Of a stretch of DNA of 64,000 nucleotides, positions 49,293 through 61,100 are shown one piece after another; the stretch's first letter is position 1, and every line of letters begins with the position of its first letter. Source of the stretch: Anoplolepis gracilipes (Eukaryota; Arthropoda; Insecta; Hymenoptera; Formicidae). Below the pieces are notes generated by a model. That model did not search any database. It worked only from the letters and a program-made list of their open reading frames with translations, and was not told the origin of the DNA. A program made the position numbers and the translations under genes. The stretch spans positions 4,370,001 through 4,434,000 of the forward strand of contig NC_132976.1 in NCBI RefSeq assembly GCF_047496725.1. Direction: 5' to 3'.

Positions 49293-50516
49293 CCCGTTTG
49301 TTTCTTCGTAACAAGTTTATCCTGAAATAAATAATCAGCGACAGGTGATCTTAAATATCTGTTTTTTTTTTTTTTTTTTAATTGAACATAATTATAGATA
49401 TAATTCAACAGCGCAAAAATCAGAATAAATATAAAAGTTAAAGATGAGACAAGACATATGTAAATATACATGTATTAAATAAGATAAAGTTGTTCTTGTT
49501 TTAAATATCTTGGATAATAGAAGATTAAAGATTAAAATAATATCGCTTTAAAAAAGAATAATGTAACATATAAAAACATATATATTCACACTTTTGTTCA
49601 CAAGTCTTTATTTCTTAAAAACAAATTTTATATATATTATTTGATAAATTTTTATATGGCGTTTATGTATAATTGTTATCCAAAATTAAAAAGATTCTAA
49701 AAGCAAATATTTTAAAATTCTACATGCTTACATATGTATAGTGATGTACATATGTACATGTTTAAACTTGTTAAATACATTATCTTAAATAATTCGAAGA
49801 AAATAACACGTAATATTTAAGAATCAATTACTATTCTATTACTTACATAGAAAAATTCATCGAATTAATTGTTATATCTTTTGTGCATCATAATTACATT
49901 GAGATAATATTGTTACATATATTATTAAAATCAAAAATATTTATAAAATATGAAAATTAATTTCACAGATTACAGCTACATACAATATTCAGATTTTCTA
50001 TAAAAGTTATAAAATTTTACTTCAATATATAGAAAAATATTTAAATAATAATGGTTTTTTTATAAAATGTTTCAATATGTAAAGTAGAATTTATAAGCAA
50101 ATATTAAATATGTATTATATAATTACAATAATCCAAGACATTATTTATATAAATAAACAGTTCATATATATATATATAAATTTTGCGTTGCAGCATGATT
50201 TATCGACACAATGAATTCTAATTTATCGACGAAATACTAAACTGCTGCCATCTGCAGATCGTTTGTCTTTCTTATCGACGCAATGATTCTTTTATCACGC
50301 GAGTAAACTCACCCTTCAAAGTCAAAAATATATATACATATAACGGATCATTTGTTATAATACATCACATCTTATGGGTCTTGAAAGAAAAACTCTACAT
50401 GACATGATAATTGACTCTCTCCTTGCTTAATCGCCATGCTTAAGCACAACTGCATACATCGCAATTAAATGAAATATTATTAAATATAATTCGTATTATT
50501 GTACGATCTCACACAC

Positions 50517-50552
50517 ATACGCACACACACACGCACACACACACACACACAC
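50517..50552. repeat. CA microsatellite
   Basis: Interrupted CACACG/CACA run, able to adopt left-handed DNA. Intergenic. Confidence 0.85.
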
Positions 50553-51319
50553 ATCTCTTTTGTCATCTCTCTCGAATCACCCCATACACATATTTAACCA
50601 TAAATCTCTTTTTCTAGATATCGAGTAGAAAATTTGCATAGCTCTGCAAAAGAAACTGTGTGATACTGATATAAAAAGTATTTATTAGCTGATACCTATA
50701 ACGTTCGAAAAATTAATTATACTTAATCTCATCTTTGAATCTCATAGTTGGTTACTCATCATTTGTGTTATATATATTAAGAAATTTAGCTATATAATGA
50801 TACGTGACATTATATATTTAATATTTAAAGCTCTCGAACGTGACGATTTCAATTTTAAAAGTAATCTCATCGTTTCATGAAATATCAGAAAAACATACAG
50901 AGTAATCTAAGAAAATTAAAAAAAATGTATAGGTCCACATAAAGATAAATTACGGCAAAGATAACGCTATATGCAAAGATAAATATTTATTTCGAACCAA
51001 ATGTGTATCACAAAATACGTCCATCTTTCGTTTCAACAATTTTCAATTTTCGTGACATAAAATTATAGATAAAAAAGATTAAAAAAAAACAAATCCATAT
51101 TCATTTCTTATCTTAGGGGTTGATTTGTAAATTTACGATAAGCAGATATTTTTTTCGTTTATTTCAATTGAAATTTAAAAAGCCTTTCTATTAAATTCTC
51201 CGGCTTTTCTTTCACTGATCACCCCGTTATAAGTACCCTCGTGATAACAGCTAATTGTGACACGATAAATGGAACATGACATAGTATGAATACAAGGATT
51301 GTGCAAAACAAGCGCCGTC

Positions 51320-51560
51320 TGTCGCAATAATGTCAGAAGAACGTTAACACCGCTATCCGTACCGGCGGTTACAGTGATTAAGGCGTGGCTATCTTAGCGT
51401 TCCTATTTATAGCCGGATGTGCATACGGCGGTGTGCCTTTCACGCGCGCGTGATCGTGCAGAAAATGCAATTCGTCGTTCAAATTAATTTATAAAATCAT
51501 CCGCATTTATACGTGTCCTGCCACGCTCTCGACGTTTAATGGCGCGCCGGAGGCGGTGCG
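51320..51560. promoter_or_regulatory. CpG-rich promoter-like block
   Basis: Rises sharply in G, C and CpG above its AT-rich surroundings and includes a TATA-like CTATTTATAGCC near 51405, tcacgcgcgcgtga (a palindrome) near 51438, and ggcgcgcc near 51540. I see no coding exon that would go with it. Confidence 0.3.
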
Positions 51561-54500
51561 ATTGTCAAAGATAAGAATTGAATTTGGGTCACGTTCGCGC
51601 AAAACCTTTGCTCGTAAAATTTGAGAGACTGCAATAAGTAATCTTTCGCAGCATGTATTCCTGCAGAAACTCATCTCTCTCGTAAATCTTCTAACAGACT
51701 GTCATAAAATATTAGAACTTTCACTTTAATGACGAATTCTTTGAAAGGAAATTTATAAGATGAATTATTCCTTAAGAATCTTCTATAATTTTTCCATCAT
51801 TTTGTCTTTGTAGTCGACAATTTTTAAACTGTATACGCACGTGTTTTGATATTAAGAGGACAATATTCAAGAAACATATTCAAGTTTTAGTCTCTAGATA
51901 TGTAATGAATAATTTATATAAATATTATATGTAATTATATTGATCGATTAACAAATTTTTCATATTTGATGTTTTCTAAACTGACAATCATACATGACTG
52001 GAATGTGAGAAAATTCTAAGAAATTTTTTTCCTTCATTGGAAATATTTAAAAATTTGATAGTATATGATTGTATTCATTTTATCTCAGAATTATTAAATA
52101 TTTTTTTTCATCTAAACTACTCAATAATAATATCTTATTGTCTTTTCGTTTCGTTAGTGTTCTTGTTGTTATATATATAACTCTCTTATTATAGTTTATC
52201 CCAAAAATGGTAAATATATTGCATATGAAATTACATCTTTCCCTAAATCTCAGTTTTTTAAACCATTTCTACGAATTCGTCAATAAAGTTCGTTGAAATA
52301 TCAAAACGTAAATTAGGAAAAGAGCAGCTTACAAGATTTAATAGCCTAGAAGATAATATTTTAACTTATACTAGATTATCGCCTTCTGCTGAGACAACAA
52401 AGATCGAGATATTGCGCTTCCTCTCTGGCGATTGTAATTCGTGACTATTTTTATCGGAGAGTTCGCGCTGCAGTATTTCGCGAACAGCGACTGCAATTTT
52501 AACGCCTCTTATCCGTGACAATTGCATACGAGGTCAATGTCGTGCTTACTTTGCAAATCGGCGTGGAATGTGTTTTTAAATCACATTCCAATTCACTCCA
52601 ATTTCAAATGAAACTTGATACGAAATCGATGCTTAGCAACAGTTTTATTTGAAATTGCAATTTGTTCCGCTTAAAAACTGCCCACAGAGAAACTCTATGA
52701 TTCTTTTGGAGACAGTATTATTCTTTTGTCCTTCGACACATATTTCTCGTAAGCATCTCGCAATAACATTCCATTTATTATGACACGGTACTTTTCATCC
52801 GCAATATCGATATAAAATTATATTATAATCGAATAAGAAGAAGCGCGAGAAGCAAAAAGGTACATGTATATGTAAAATTCTTTTCTTCTTCGTGGAAAGG
52901 AAATTCAAATAGAAAAGCAAACGAAATAATTGGTGCATCAGAATCATATTTGTTTCTATCGCTTTTATTTGCTCCCCTCCGCTTTCTCTCGCATAACAGA
53001 GATATCGCTAATTTCCGAAATATATAATAGTATTTATATATAATTATATATAATTAATTGTTCTCTTCCTCTCTCCCTCGCGTTTAAATAATTTCTCTGC
53101 AATGATATTTGAGTCTCGAGATATAAATCATGATGACATACTCTTTCGTTTCATTTTGTTCATATATTCCCGAATAAATTATCGTGTCACGCATGCTGTA
53201 CATTTTAAATAAATTCCATTAACGATCGCGTGTTGCGTTTTTCAATTAATCGTAGAGTGCGTTTCTCGACGTGTATTTCATATAATACCTCTATAATTGT
53301 GTCGGTAATTAATCGATTTCGTGAGAATTGGCTTTCGCGATAAGAATTCGATTCGCACATTAGATCGTGTCTGCGACCACCGCGAAAAACCGCGTAAAGA
53401 GGAAAGGTGTTATTAAGAATTTAATTTTAGCATTGGCTGATGGCTCCCCGCGGGTTGAAAATAGAAGGATCGATGGTGCTTAATCCAGTCGCTGAAATCT
53501 TAAGTGTTCGATCGATAAAACTCGTCGCGTCGTCACTTAAGCCCGGAATTGGGGAAAATACAGGAATATGTAACTTGAATTTGTTTCTGAAAATCGGAGA
53601 GCATGTTGTTCGAAGAGGAAAAGTATCGTTCACAAGAAATGCACTCGTAGCGACTCGCCTAGACATACTCAAAGGATCGTTAAAATCCCATTAGGCCTTT
53701 CAAAGGAAACAGTGTGGTACAATGAAAATAAATAAATCTTCATAGTGAATTTAATGCAATATTACATATTAGCAATCTTTTATAAATATAAAAATTCGTT
53801 AACATAAGAATAGAAATTCAACTAGACATTTGAAAAGACATTTTTACACGTTATTGTTAGATTTATTTTCACCTATCTATTATTCCTTATCCTATATCTT
53901 TTCACAAAAATTTTCAAGTTTCTTTTAACATAAAAGCAAGCAATAGATATACCCATATTTTAGTGAGTCAACAGATAAGTGATTTTAGAATCTTTATATA
54001 GAGATTTATCTAAAATAAGAGATTGTAAGCTTTGTGAGAACATACACACACACAGGCACATATACATATATACATATATAGTGTCTCAAAACCATCAGTT
54101 ATCCTTCCAATAAATTCTTACAACAATTTGGAAGAAATGTCTTTCCTTAACGAAAATATCGAGACAATAAATAATTTTAATAATTAATTTAAATAAATTA
54201 TAATTAATTAAAATAAGGATCTTTCATATAAACTAAATTTTAGATAATTGATTAGATGACAAAATTATATTCTTCGATTAATTTTCAGATAAAATTTTTT
54301 TTCAGAATTTTATTTTTTTTTTATTTAATTATGCACTAAAGATGATATATGATACATGATGTAAAAAATTAAAAAGTAAAAAAATCTCCCTTGATATTTT
54401 CCCTAAAGAAAAATCGATCCAAATTGGCAAAAGAATATATCCTTGAAAGGACATTTAATAATTTTTTATTCTATATATGTTGCCATGTCGTTCACGACGT

Positions 54501-55506
54501 ACATTGCATATACACGCGCGCGCGCGCACACACACACATATGCACACAAAATCTCTTATAATTAAATATTCATTTATAAGATTGGCTCATTGTCTTATAA
54601 TTCTTTGTGAGATAGTATTACAAATTAATCTATAATATTGTATAAAAGAGATTATTGAGTGAAGATATATGTTCAGCCAATGCGGCATGGCAAGTTTCAT
54701 AATTCTTCAGGGACGTCTTGGGACAATCGTATGAGGTCGGACTGTTAACCCCTAATCGGTCGTGTGGAATAGTCGGAATATTATAGCGACCCTACCCATT
54801 TCAAACGCAGTGTGTGAAGAATGCGCGTTTAATAGAAGGAGCATATAAAATATATATCTTTCTTTTCTTACAATTAGTCATCAATCTATTAAAGTTCAAC
54901 TTGATTGCTAATTAATTTAAATTAAATCAAGAGGGACTCGTAAAAGATAACATGACGAATTTAATATATAAAAAAAAAACATAAATTTAATGTGATGATA
55001 TTAATTAGGCTAAATTAAAAAATATATATAATGTAAAGTATTAATCTATATGCGTGTGATAAAAATGCGTGTAGATAATGAGAAGCAATCTTATCGCACG
55101 ACACGATATTACGAATATCGTGATACTCTACGACGAAGATGGCCCGGTGCCCTCGTGCGTGCTGATCCAACGGATCTGTCATGGCACTCACACGCGGCAA
55201 TTACACTTCGCCCCCTTTCGCTAAGGCTGCTTCCATTTTCTCGACGTTAATTCGAGGACCGATCGGACGGACATCGGATATATTATAATCTACAGCGAAT
55301 CTTTCAATGGGGAACCCTCCTACTCCTGCCCCCTCTCCGTCGTGTATCACCGAACGGTACGCGGCGGTATATTATCGGTCGGGGGACATTGAAGGGGGGG
55401 AAGAAAGAGGTCAGAGGGGGAGAGAGAGGGAAGAGGCGGCGAGTGTGGGAAGGAAGAGATGGTGGCAAAACGAGCTAAGAGAGAGGGAAGCGCGATGGAC
55501 ATATGT

Positions 55507-55509
<3 letters not shown>

Positions 55510-55567
<58 letters not shown>
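55510..55567. repeat. GA tract 1
   Basis: About 58 bases of GA dinucleotides (aga gag), an array of GAGA-factor (Trl) binding half-sites on a homopurine strand. Confidence 0.9.
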
Positions 55568-55571
<4 letters not shown>

Positions 55572-55635
55572 AAGAGAGAGTGAGAGAGAGAAAGAGAAGA
55601 ACGACCCGGTGAGAAAGGAAGAGAAGGGAAGCGAA

Positions 55636-55638
<3 letters not shown>

Positions 55639-55680
<42 letters not shown>
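55639..55680. repeat. GA tract 2
   Basis: Second pure GA run of about 42 bases, 70 bases after the first. The intervening DNA is also purine-rich. Confidence 0.9.
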
Positions 55681-55685
<5 letters not shown>

Positions 55686-55739
55686 GAAGAGTACGCGGAG
55701 TGGGAAGGGAACCAATCGTCGCGACGACTTAAGCGATGT

Positions 55740-55758
55740 GCGCGCGCGCGCGCGCGCG
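55740..55758. repeat. CG alternating run
   Basis: Nineteen bases of alternating C and G, a classic left-handed DNA former and rare in AT-rich insect DNA. Confidence 0.85.
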
Positions 55759-56043
55759 GCGCTTATTTCTGTCATGAATGTGTGTGTCGCGTATGGCGGT
55801 GGGTACGTATACATGTGTGTCGCGCTCACCTACCACATATACCACGCGCAAATATGAATATAGCTTCCTAGCAAAGATTACGCGCGCGCACCCGACGTAC
55901 GCTCGCCCAATTCACGGCATCGACCGCGTATCGTAGTGTGCGGTGACAGCTATATGGCTATATCGAGAGCCGCGAGACGAGAAGGCATGCGACGCGACGA
56001 GCGAACGAACGAGATGCAGATAGTCCCCCGGAGACAGCGCGTG

Positions 56044-56053
56044 GCGCATGCGC
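56044..56053. promoter_or_regulatory. NRF-1/ewg-type site
   Basis: Perfect gcgcatgcgc palindrome in the CpG island, 80 bases from the X-box at 56134. Confidence 0.45.
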
Positions 56054-56133
56054 TCCGCTATGACAGGACTCCACGCGCAGCGACCGCGCCGGCCAAACCA
56101 ATTCCTCCGGGTGGTAGCCCGAATCATTAACTT

Positions 56134-56147
56134 GTTTCCGTGGCAAC
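56134..56147. promoter_or_regulatory. RFX X-box
   Basis: gtttccgtggcaac fits the RFX consensus RYYNYY-N(1-3)-RRNRAC at every position. A CCAAT-box pair (ccattggttgg) follows within 30 bases. Together with the NRF-1-like site this looks like a TATA-less promoter. Confidence 0.45.
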
Positions 56148-57250
56148 CCGCTGCGATCCGTACCATTGGTTGGCCGCCTCTCCCATCCGTGCGTCCCCAC
56201 GCACTGTCGATCAGACAGCAAACTACGACGCGAGTCCCCATCGTTCCGTAACACAATATAGAAGCGGACTATAGTGGGATCCCCTCCTCCCTTCTCTTCC
56301 CTTCCCTACCCCTACGCCCATCCGTCGGACTCGACCCTCGTCGACCGTGTTACACACACATACCCACATGCATATACACACACATGCACGAACGTGCGTT
56401 TATATAGGGCTGTTTACTGGGATTGGTACAACCGGGCGACTCTTCCTACCCTACGCGCGATACGTCCTACCGTCGTGTCTTGCGTCGAAATCCGAGACCG
56501 GTATTGGGAGATGAACGATAAATCGGTTGCACGGTTCACGTCGGTGTGTCTCTTTTCTCCCTCTTTCATTCTGTTTTTTCTTTTTTCGGCTCTTGCAACC
56601 CGCCGGAGAATTCCATCAAGGCGGAATCATCGCCACGCAGGGATGGGACACCGAGGGAGTATTCTTTTAATCGACTCTCGATTAATCGAGCGTACGAGTA
56701 GATCACTCGAGGAAAAGATAAAGCGTTTGTTCCTACGCATAAATTAGATCTCGATACTTTCTAGTATATTATTTCGATGGAATATCAAAATTTAGAGATA
56801 GGGGGAAAGGTTTTTTTTTTTTTTTCTAAGGGCCAGTGTTGTTCGACCGATTATAACGAGAGATTCACGCGTCCTTGATCCCGCGCCTCGGGCGAACGGG
56901 ATGCATTATGCATGGGAGGCCTCGGCATCAAAATTAGAGCTTTCCTCGATGTCCCGATGGAAACACCACGTCAAGGACACGAGATTGTATGTATTTTTTT
57001 AAGATTCATTCGAGTACCTCACCACGTTAAAGAAAAACAAATACAAGCAAACGACAAACACATTCGTAGCACACCGATTGTGGCGGAAAATGTCTGCGAG
57101 AATTGCGATGAACCAATCGCGTGCGGCTTGTGAGTCCTCGAGTTTCGAGCCGGGAAGCATAAACTCGGCTTGTTAGAGAAATCGCGTCAGGGACGTGCCA
57201 CATCTCCAAGAAGCCCCGAGCTAAACTTATTGGATATATCGTTATTACAT

Positions 57251-57406
57251 CTCAGCAAACACAAGGTAACAATAATATAACTGTTAGTTATAATTTCCCA
57301 CTCAATAATATAACTGCAATATAACATGCCTTTTATATAACAGTTATATTGTTGAATGGGAAATTATAACTAAGAGTTATATTACTGTTACTTTGTGTTT
57401 GCAGGG
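57251..57406. mobile_element. Foldback element, ~66-base arms
   Basis: Left arm cagcaaacacaaggtaac and right arm gttactttgtgtttgcag are inverted copies. Pairing continues through ataatataact, tagttataatttccca and aatataactg with few mismatches. About 155 bases, small loop, no ORF. Confidence 0.75.
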
Positions 57407-59060
57407 ATTGGTATATTTTACCATAAATATTGCCAAACACTACGTGTTCATTCATTATGTGATTAGATTAACAAAAAATAATGTCGTAACACTTGTATGT
57501 GTTCAAGAGATGAATTAGATACAAAAAATAGTTTTAGATTTACTAGATATTGAGATTTAAATATTATAAATTGTTACCAAAAGAGCTGTGGCACAATATA
57601 AAATTACATACAAATGTCTTAATCGATTCAATGTATCAGATTAATCAGATTAATTGATTTAATATATTTTGTAAAATTATTCTGTATTGCAGATAATAAA
57701 GTTTCATAAGAAAGAAAGGGATGAGAAAAAGAGAATAAATATACTGAGAGCCAGAACGAGAGGTTTCCTTATATTTGAAATTTTTGTTCAAATTTGTTTT
57801 GTTATTAAAAGTGGCCGTAGTGGCCACAAGAAATTCATGGTATCGAAAGAAAAAGATCCCTTTTTCAAACCAAGGACATTTTCTTCGTCTTAAATCCAGA
57901 AGGTCCAACAATAATGGAGGACAAAACTTTGCAATCAAAATTCCTTCAGAGCTAGATAAAGATAGATTATTTTAAAAATACGATTTACTTTTTTTCATGT
58001 TTTTAATATTTATCATAATGTTCATATATAAATTCATCTATCATATGTAATTTTTTCAATAGTAACAAATAATTTGTGAATTATAATAAGTTAAATTTTT
58101 TTACGAGCTCTTTTTTTATGATACTACAATTGATAATGTTTGTGATTTTCATTTATGCTACAAATAATATTGACATTCTGGATTAGTAATAATGTCATGC
58201 CACATGTTTTGTTAATAATGTAAAATAATATGTGCAATAAAAATGCATATTTGCGTGGAACAAGTAAAATTTCTAAAGACTTTTTGATTCTTCGAAACTC
58301 AAATTATTGTTACATAAAGATTTTCGATGTTGACTAACGCTATTAATAATCGATCACACAAATACAATAACAGTGATATAACAGAAATTTCTTATTATTC
58401 GTGTTTTTTGTTTGCAATAATAAATTACTATTAATAGATTCATATTACAATAATAATCTCTTTCAAGGAATTTATTCTTTCTTTCGTATCCTCAATAAAA
58501 ACATGATCTCCTTTAATAGAAAAATTAATTCTTTTTTAATTAATTACATCTTCATAGAATCTTCAATTTTGTATTACATGTGTATTATATTACGTATGAT
58601 ATATGTAAAATTAATATAGTATATATACATATATTTCGGATTTTGTTAAATAGAGATTATCAAATTATTTAATTATATGAATTACAAATAGACAATAAAA
58701 TATCTCAAATATAATTTTCATTTACGTATGTTTATTTGCTAAAGATAAAATGTTAATCAAAAAAACAATTTTAACAATATTAATACACAACAACATAATC
58801 AAACAGCATAACACAATTACTCTATTGTTAATAAAATGCATTAAACAAAATGCATTGAAACTAATTGATTAAATGCAAATGTAACAAAAAAAGAAGTTTA
58901 ACAATATGATTACAAGAAAAAAAGATTCTATAAGAGGAAAGATTTTATATTTTGGTAAAATAAAATATAAAACAGGGCGATAAGAAAGGTTCATACAGCT
59001 CTGCTGCGTTATACTGTGAAATATGGTATGGACTATACAGCCGTATACGTATAGAACCGA
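57407..59060. other. AT-rich interval inside the island
   Basis: Returns to AT-rich composition between two CpG-rich blocks. Small open frames near 57.7-57.97 kb have no recognised motif. Nothing is supported here. Confidence 0.45.
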
Positions 59061-59066
59061 GCGGTA

Positions 59067-59068
<2 letters not shown>

Positions 59069-59103
<35 letters not shown>
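59069..59103. repeat. TG microsatellite
   Basis: Pure TG run of about 35 bases. Confidence 0.9.
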
Positions 59104-59105
<2 letters not shown>

Positions 59106-59156
59106 TAAAGAACGACCGGGCGCGATAGGTGGCGGCGAGTAAGGAAGAGGAAGAGA

Positions 59157-59196
59157 GAGAGTGAGAGAGAGAGAGAGAGAGAGAGCGAGTGAGAGA

Positions 59197-59232
<36 letters not shown>

Positions 59233-59233
59233 A
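59157..59233. repeat. GA-GT-GA compound microsatellite
   Basis: A GA run, then a GT run, then another GA run, immediately upstream of the putative leader exon region. The GA parts are GAGA-factor-type sites. Confidence 0.85.
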
Positions 59234-59483
59234 AACGTTAGAGTAGAGAGTACCGTTAGCGAGCATGCGCCTATAGCCACTATATCCGATGGCTCCGCCT
59301 TTCTCGACGCGGACGATGCCTTTGGGATTTGTTCCCCGTCGAACCAATCAGAAAACGCGATCAGGGAAGCGACGCGCGGCGAGGGGACGAGAGAACGGGT
59401 GGGGATAGTCGCTTCGGGGACGCGCGGGCATAACGGAGGAGGTAGTTGTGTTATACCGTGCGATAGAGCAGGGAGGTAGCCAG

Positions 59484-59484
<1 letters not shown>

Positions 59485-59514
<30 letters not shown>
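59485..59514. repeat. Ten CAG units
   Basis: Ten uninterrupted CAG triplets within the likely transcribed leader of the downstream gene. They are not in a supported protein frame. Confidence 0.9.
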
Positions 59515-59516
<2 letters not shown>

Positions 59517-59861
59517 ACGGATAACGAGAACTGTGCGAACGCTTACGCGATCCCGTGACTGTGGCAACGAGACATTTTTTTTTTCCGTGTGACATCGCGC
59601 GGTGGAAAAACATGGTGCAAAAGTGAAAACGCGAGCAAACGCCAACGTCATTTAGCATCGTGGGTTACGACGACGCAAGCAAAGTGTGTGGTGTCGGTAC
59701 ACAGACACACACACATACACCTATAGACGCATACATCGTACACGTATTCGCACACACGCGCAAACCTATTCGAAACGTGTTTTATAGGTGTGACTGCGCA
59801 GTCGCCATGTGAGTACCTGAATAAAGCAAGATGTCCGTGGCCGAGGCTTCCGTCGACTCGT

Positions 59862-59933
59862 GGCGGTGGCGGTGGCGGCGGCGTCGTCGTCGTCGTCGTC
59901 GTCGTCGTCGACGTCGACGTCGACGTCGACGTC
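59862..59933. repeat. GGC/GTC/GACGTC repeat
   Basis: Runs of GGTGGC, then GTC triplets, then four tandem GACGTC palindromes ending in gacgtcat, an ATF/CRE-like core. It lies just after the proposed donor at 59808. Confidence 0.85.
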
Positions 59934-60005
59934 ATTATTATTGTCGGGTGTACACTTTCCTTGTCATGTGTCGTACATGCTACGCGTGAAAAATATTCAC
60001 TATAG

Positions 60006-60215
60006 ATGACTCGCGCTTTCGTGCCCGATCGGTATCCCCGTCGTACGCAACGCGTTTCGCTCGATACACGCGTCTGCACGCTCTATCTCTGTTTCCCTCC
60101 CTCTGTCGCTGCGTCCCTTTCTCTATTCGTTTCGCTCCGCTTCGCTTTTACTTTATTCGTCCCGTCGTTTCTTCGAACGGTGCTTAATTTTGTAATTCAA
60201 TATGTCGGCGTATAA
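60006..60215 (+). CDS. Short ORF A with AFVPDRYPR peptide (hypothetical)
   Basis: An open frame starts at ATG 60006 directly after an in-frame TAG and reads MTRAFVPDRYPRR before becoming Ser/Leu/Phe-rich to 60215. Residues 4-12 are identical to residues 9-17 of ORF B at 60806. The two 27-base stretches differ at seven positions, all third-codon and all synonymous. That pattern suggests selection on the peptide, either as the start of a short protein, an upstream ORF, or an alternative first coding exon. I recognise no family and only the first dozen or so residues are likely meaningful. Confidence 0.35.
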   Translation: MTRAFVPDRYPRRTQRVSLDTRVCTLYLCFPPSVAASLSLFVSLRFAFTLFVPSFLRTVLNFVIQYVGV

Positions 60216-60805
60216 CACACCGCCGCTCCGAATTCGCACGGAGGGACGGACTGCGGCGACCGGATACGTACGTGCGTGCGTGCGTGCGTGCGTGCGTGCA
60301 TGTGTGGCCCGTTTTATCGCGTTTCAGTTGCCAGCGTCTCGTCGCGACGTCTCTCTCTCCTTCCAAGAAAGAAACGTGTCCTCTCTTCACCACGCTTCTT
60401 GAAATCGTGTTATTATTATTATTATTGTTATACCATTCGTCCGTTATATAGTGCCATTATGAAAAGAGAAAGAGAGAGAGAGAGAGAGAAAAAGAGACAT
60501 CCATGTGTCAGCCGTCCCCCTGGCACAGTTGTTCTCTCTCCCTTCTTCGCATTCCCCCCTCCTGCATTTCTTTCTCCTCCACCTCTTCTTTTCGCTAACC
60601 CGCCTTTCAGTCGTATTTTTCGCTCTCGACCCTCTCTTCCCCCTCCCCCTCTCGTTTTCCACCCCCTCCGTTCTTCGCTTACCATCAACGCGGTACTAAT
60701 TATGGTGGATATACAAGCTGGGGCGACATTTTGTTCGTTTGCTCGCGCGCGTATCGCACACACACACGCACACACGCATGTACGCACCTATGCATGCACA
60801 TCACA

Positions 60806-61090
60806 ATGAATATGTATCGCCGTCGTCCCGCGTTTGTACCAGATCGATATCCACGCGGGTTAGTTTTTATTCGGATGACGGGATATATAGAGCTCTGTTT
60901 TACCGCGCGAGTTGATCGGCGTCGGATTCTTTCTCTCTCTCTTTTTTTTTTTTTTGTCTTTCTCTCTTTGCCTTTCCCTTCGAAGCGCTCGACATTTTCT
61001 TCTTTTTTCTCCATCGGGAGGAATATCGAACTCTGGCATTATAGACGGTTACGCCTCGACCAAATCACCTTTTATACATACATATATTGA
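60806..61090 (+). CDS. Short ORF B with AFVPDRYPR peptide (hypothetical)
   Basis: Starts at ATG 60806, reads MNMYRRRPAFVPDRYPRG and continues open to 61090; a possible donor (cgcgg|gttagt) follows the shared peptide at once. It shares nine consecutive residues with ORF A with only synonymous differences. If the donor is used, the exon would end in phase 2 right after PR, which would make it a short first coding exon. No downstream partner exon was identified. Confidence 0.35.
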   Translation: MNMYRRRPAFVPDRYPRGLVFIRMTGYIELCFTARVDRRRILSLSLFFFFVFLSLPFPSKRSTFSSFFSIGRNIELWHYRRLRLDQITFYTYIY

Positions 61091-61100
61091 AGTTCCAGAT

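Larger units (their letters stand above)
49293..55239. other. Long gene-poor stretch upstream of D2HGDH
   Basis: No coding gene is supported. Landmarks: CA repeat at about 50517-50552; a CpG-richer block at about 51320-51560 with CCTATTTATAGCCGG near 51403-51417 that looks like a promoter or enhancer without an assigned gene; a balanced-composition block near 53430-53700 open on both strands; and a CG/CA alternating run at 54513-54540. The rest is AT-rich. Confidence 0.5.
55240..61100. other. CpG-, GAGA- and microsatellite-rich island, probable promoter zone
   Basis: About 6 kb with much higher G+C and abundant CpG, packed with GA, GT, CG, CAG, GTC and GTGC runs. There is no protein of recognisable family. 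Most likely it contains the transcription start(s) and leader exon(s) of the glutamine-rich gene that begins coding at 63230, and perhaps another start near 56.1 kb. A good donor (cgccat|gtgagt) lies at 59808/59809. Confidence 0.45.

Noticed and set aside
55307..55857. Long open frames of Arg-Glu or Ser-Leu repeats
   Set aside because: They are translations of the GA/CT microsatellite and adjoining purine-rich DNA, open on both strands.
56274..56747. 157-codon plus-strand frame downstream of the X-box
   Set aside because: The composition is that of CpG island leader DNA. No domain is seen and the start lies in pyrimidine-rich repeat-like sequence. It remains possible that part is transcribed leader.
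58945..59658. 237-codon minus-strand frame rich in Ser, Leu, Thr and His
   Set aside because: It is produced by TG, GA and CAG repeats in CpG-rich DNA where stop codons are rare; it has no domain or splice support.
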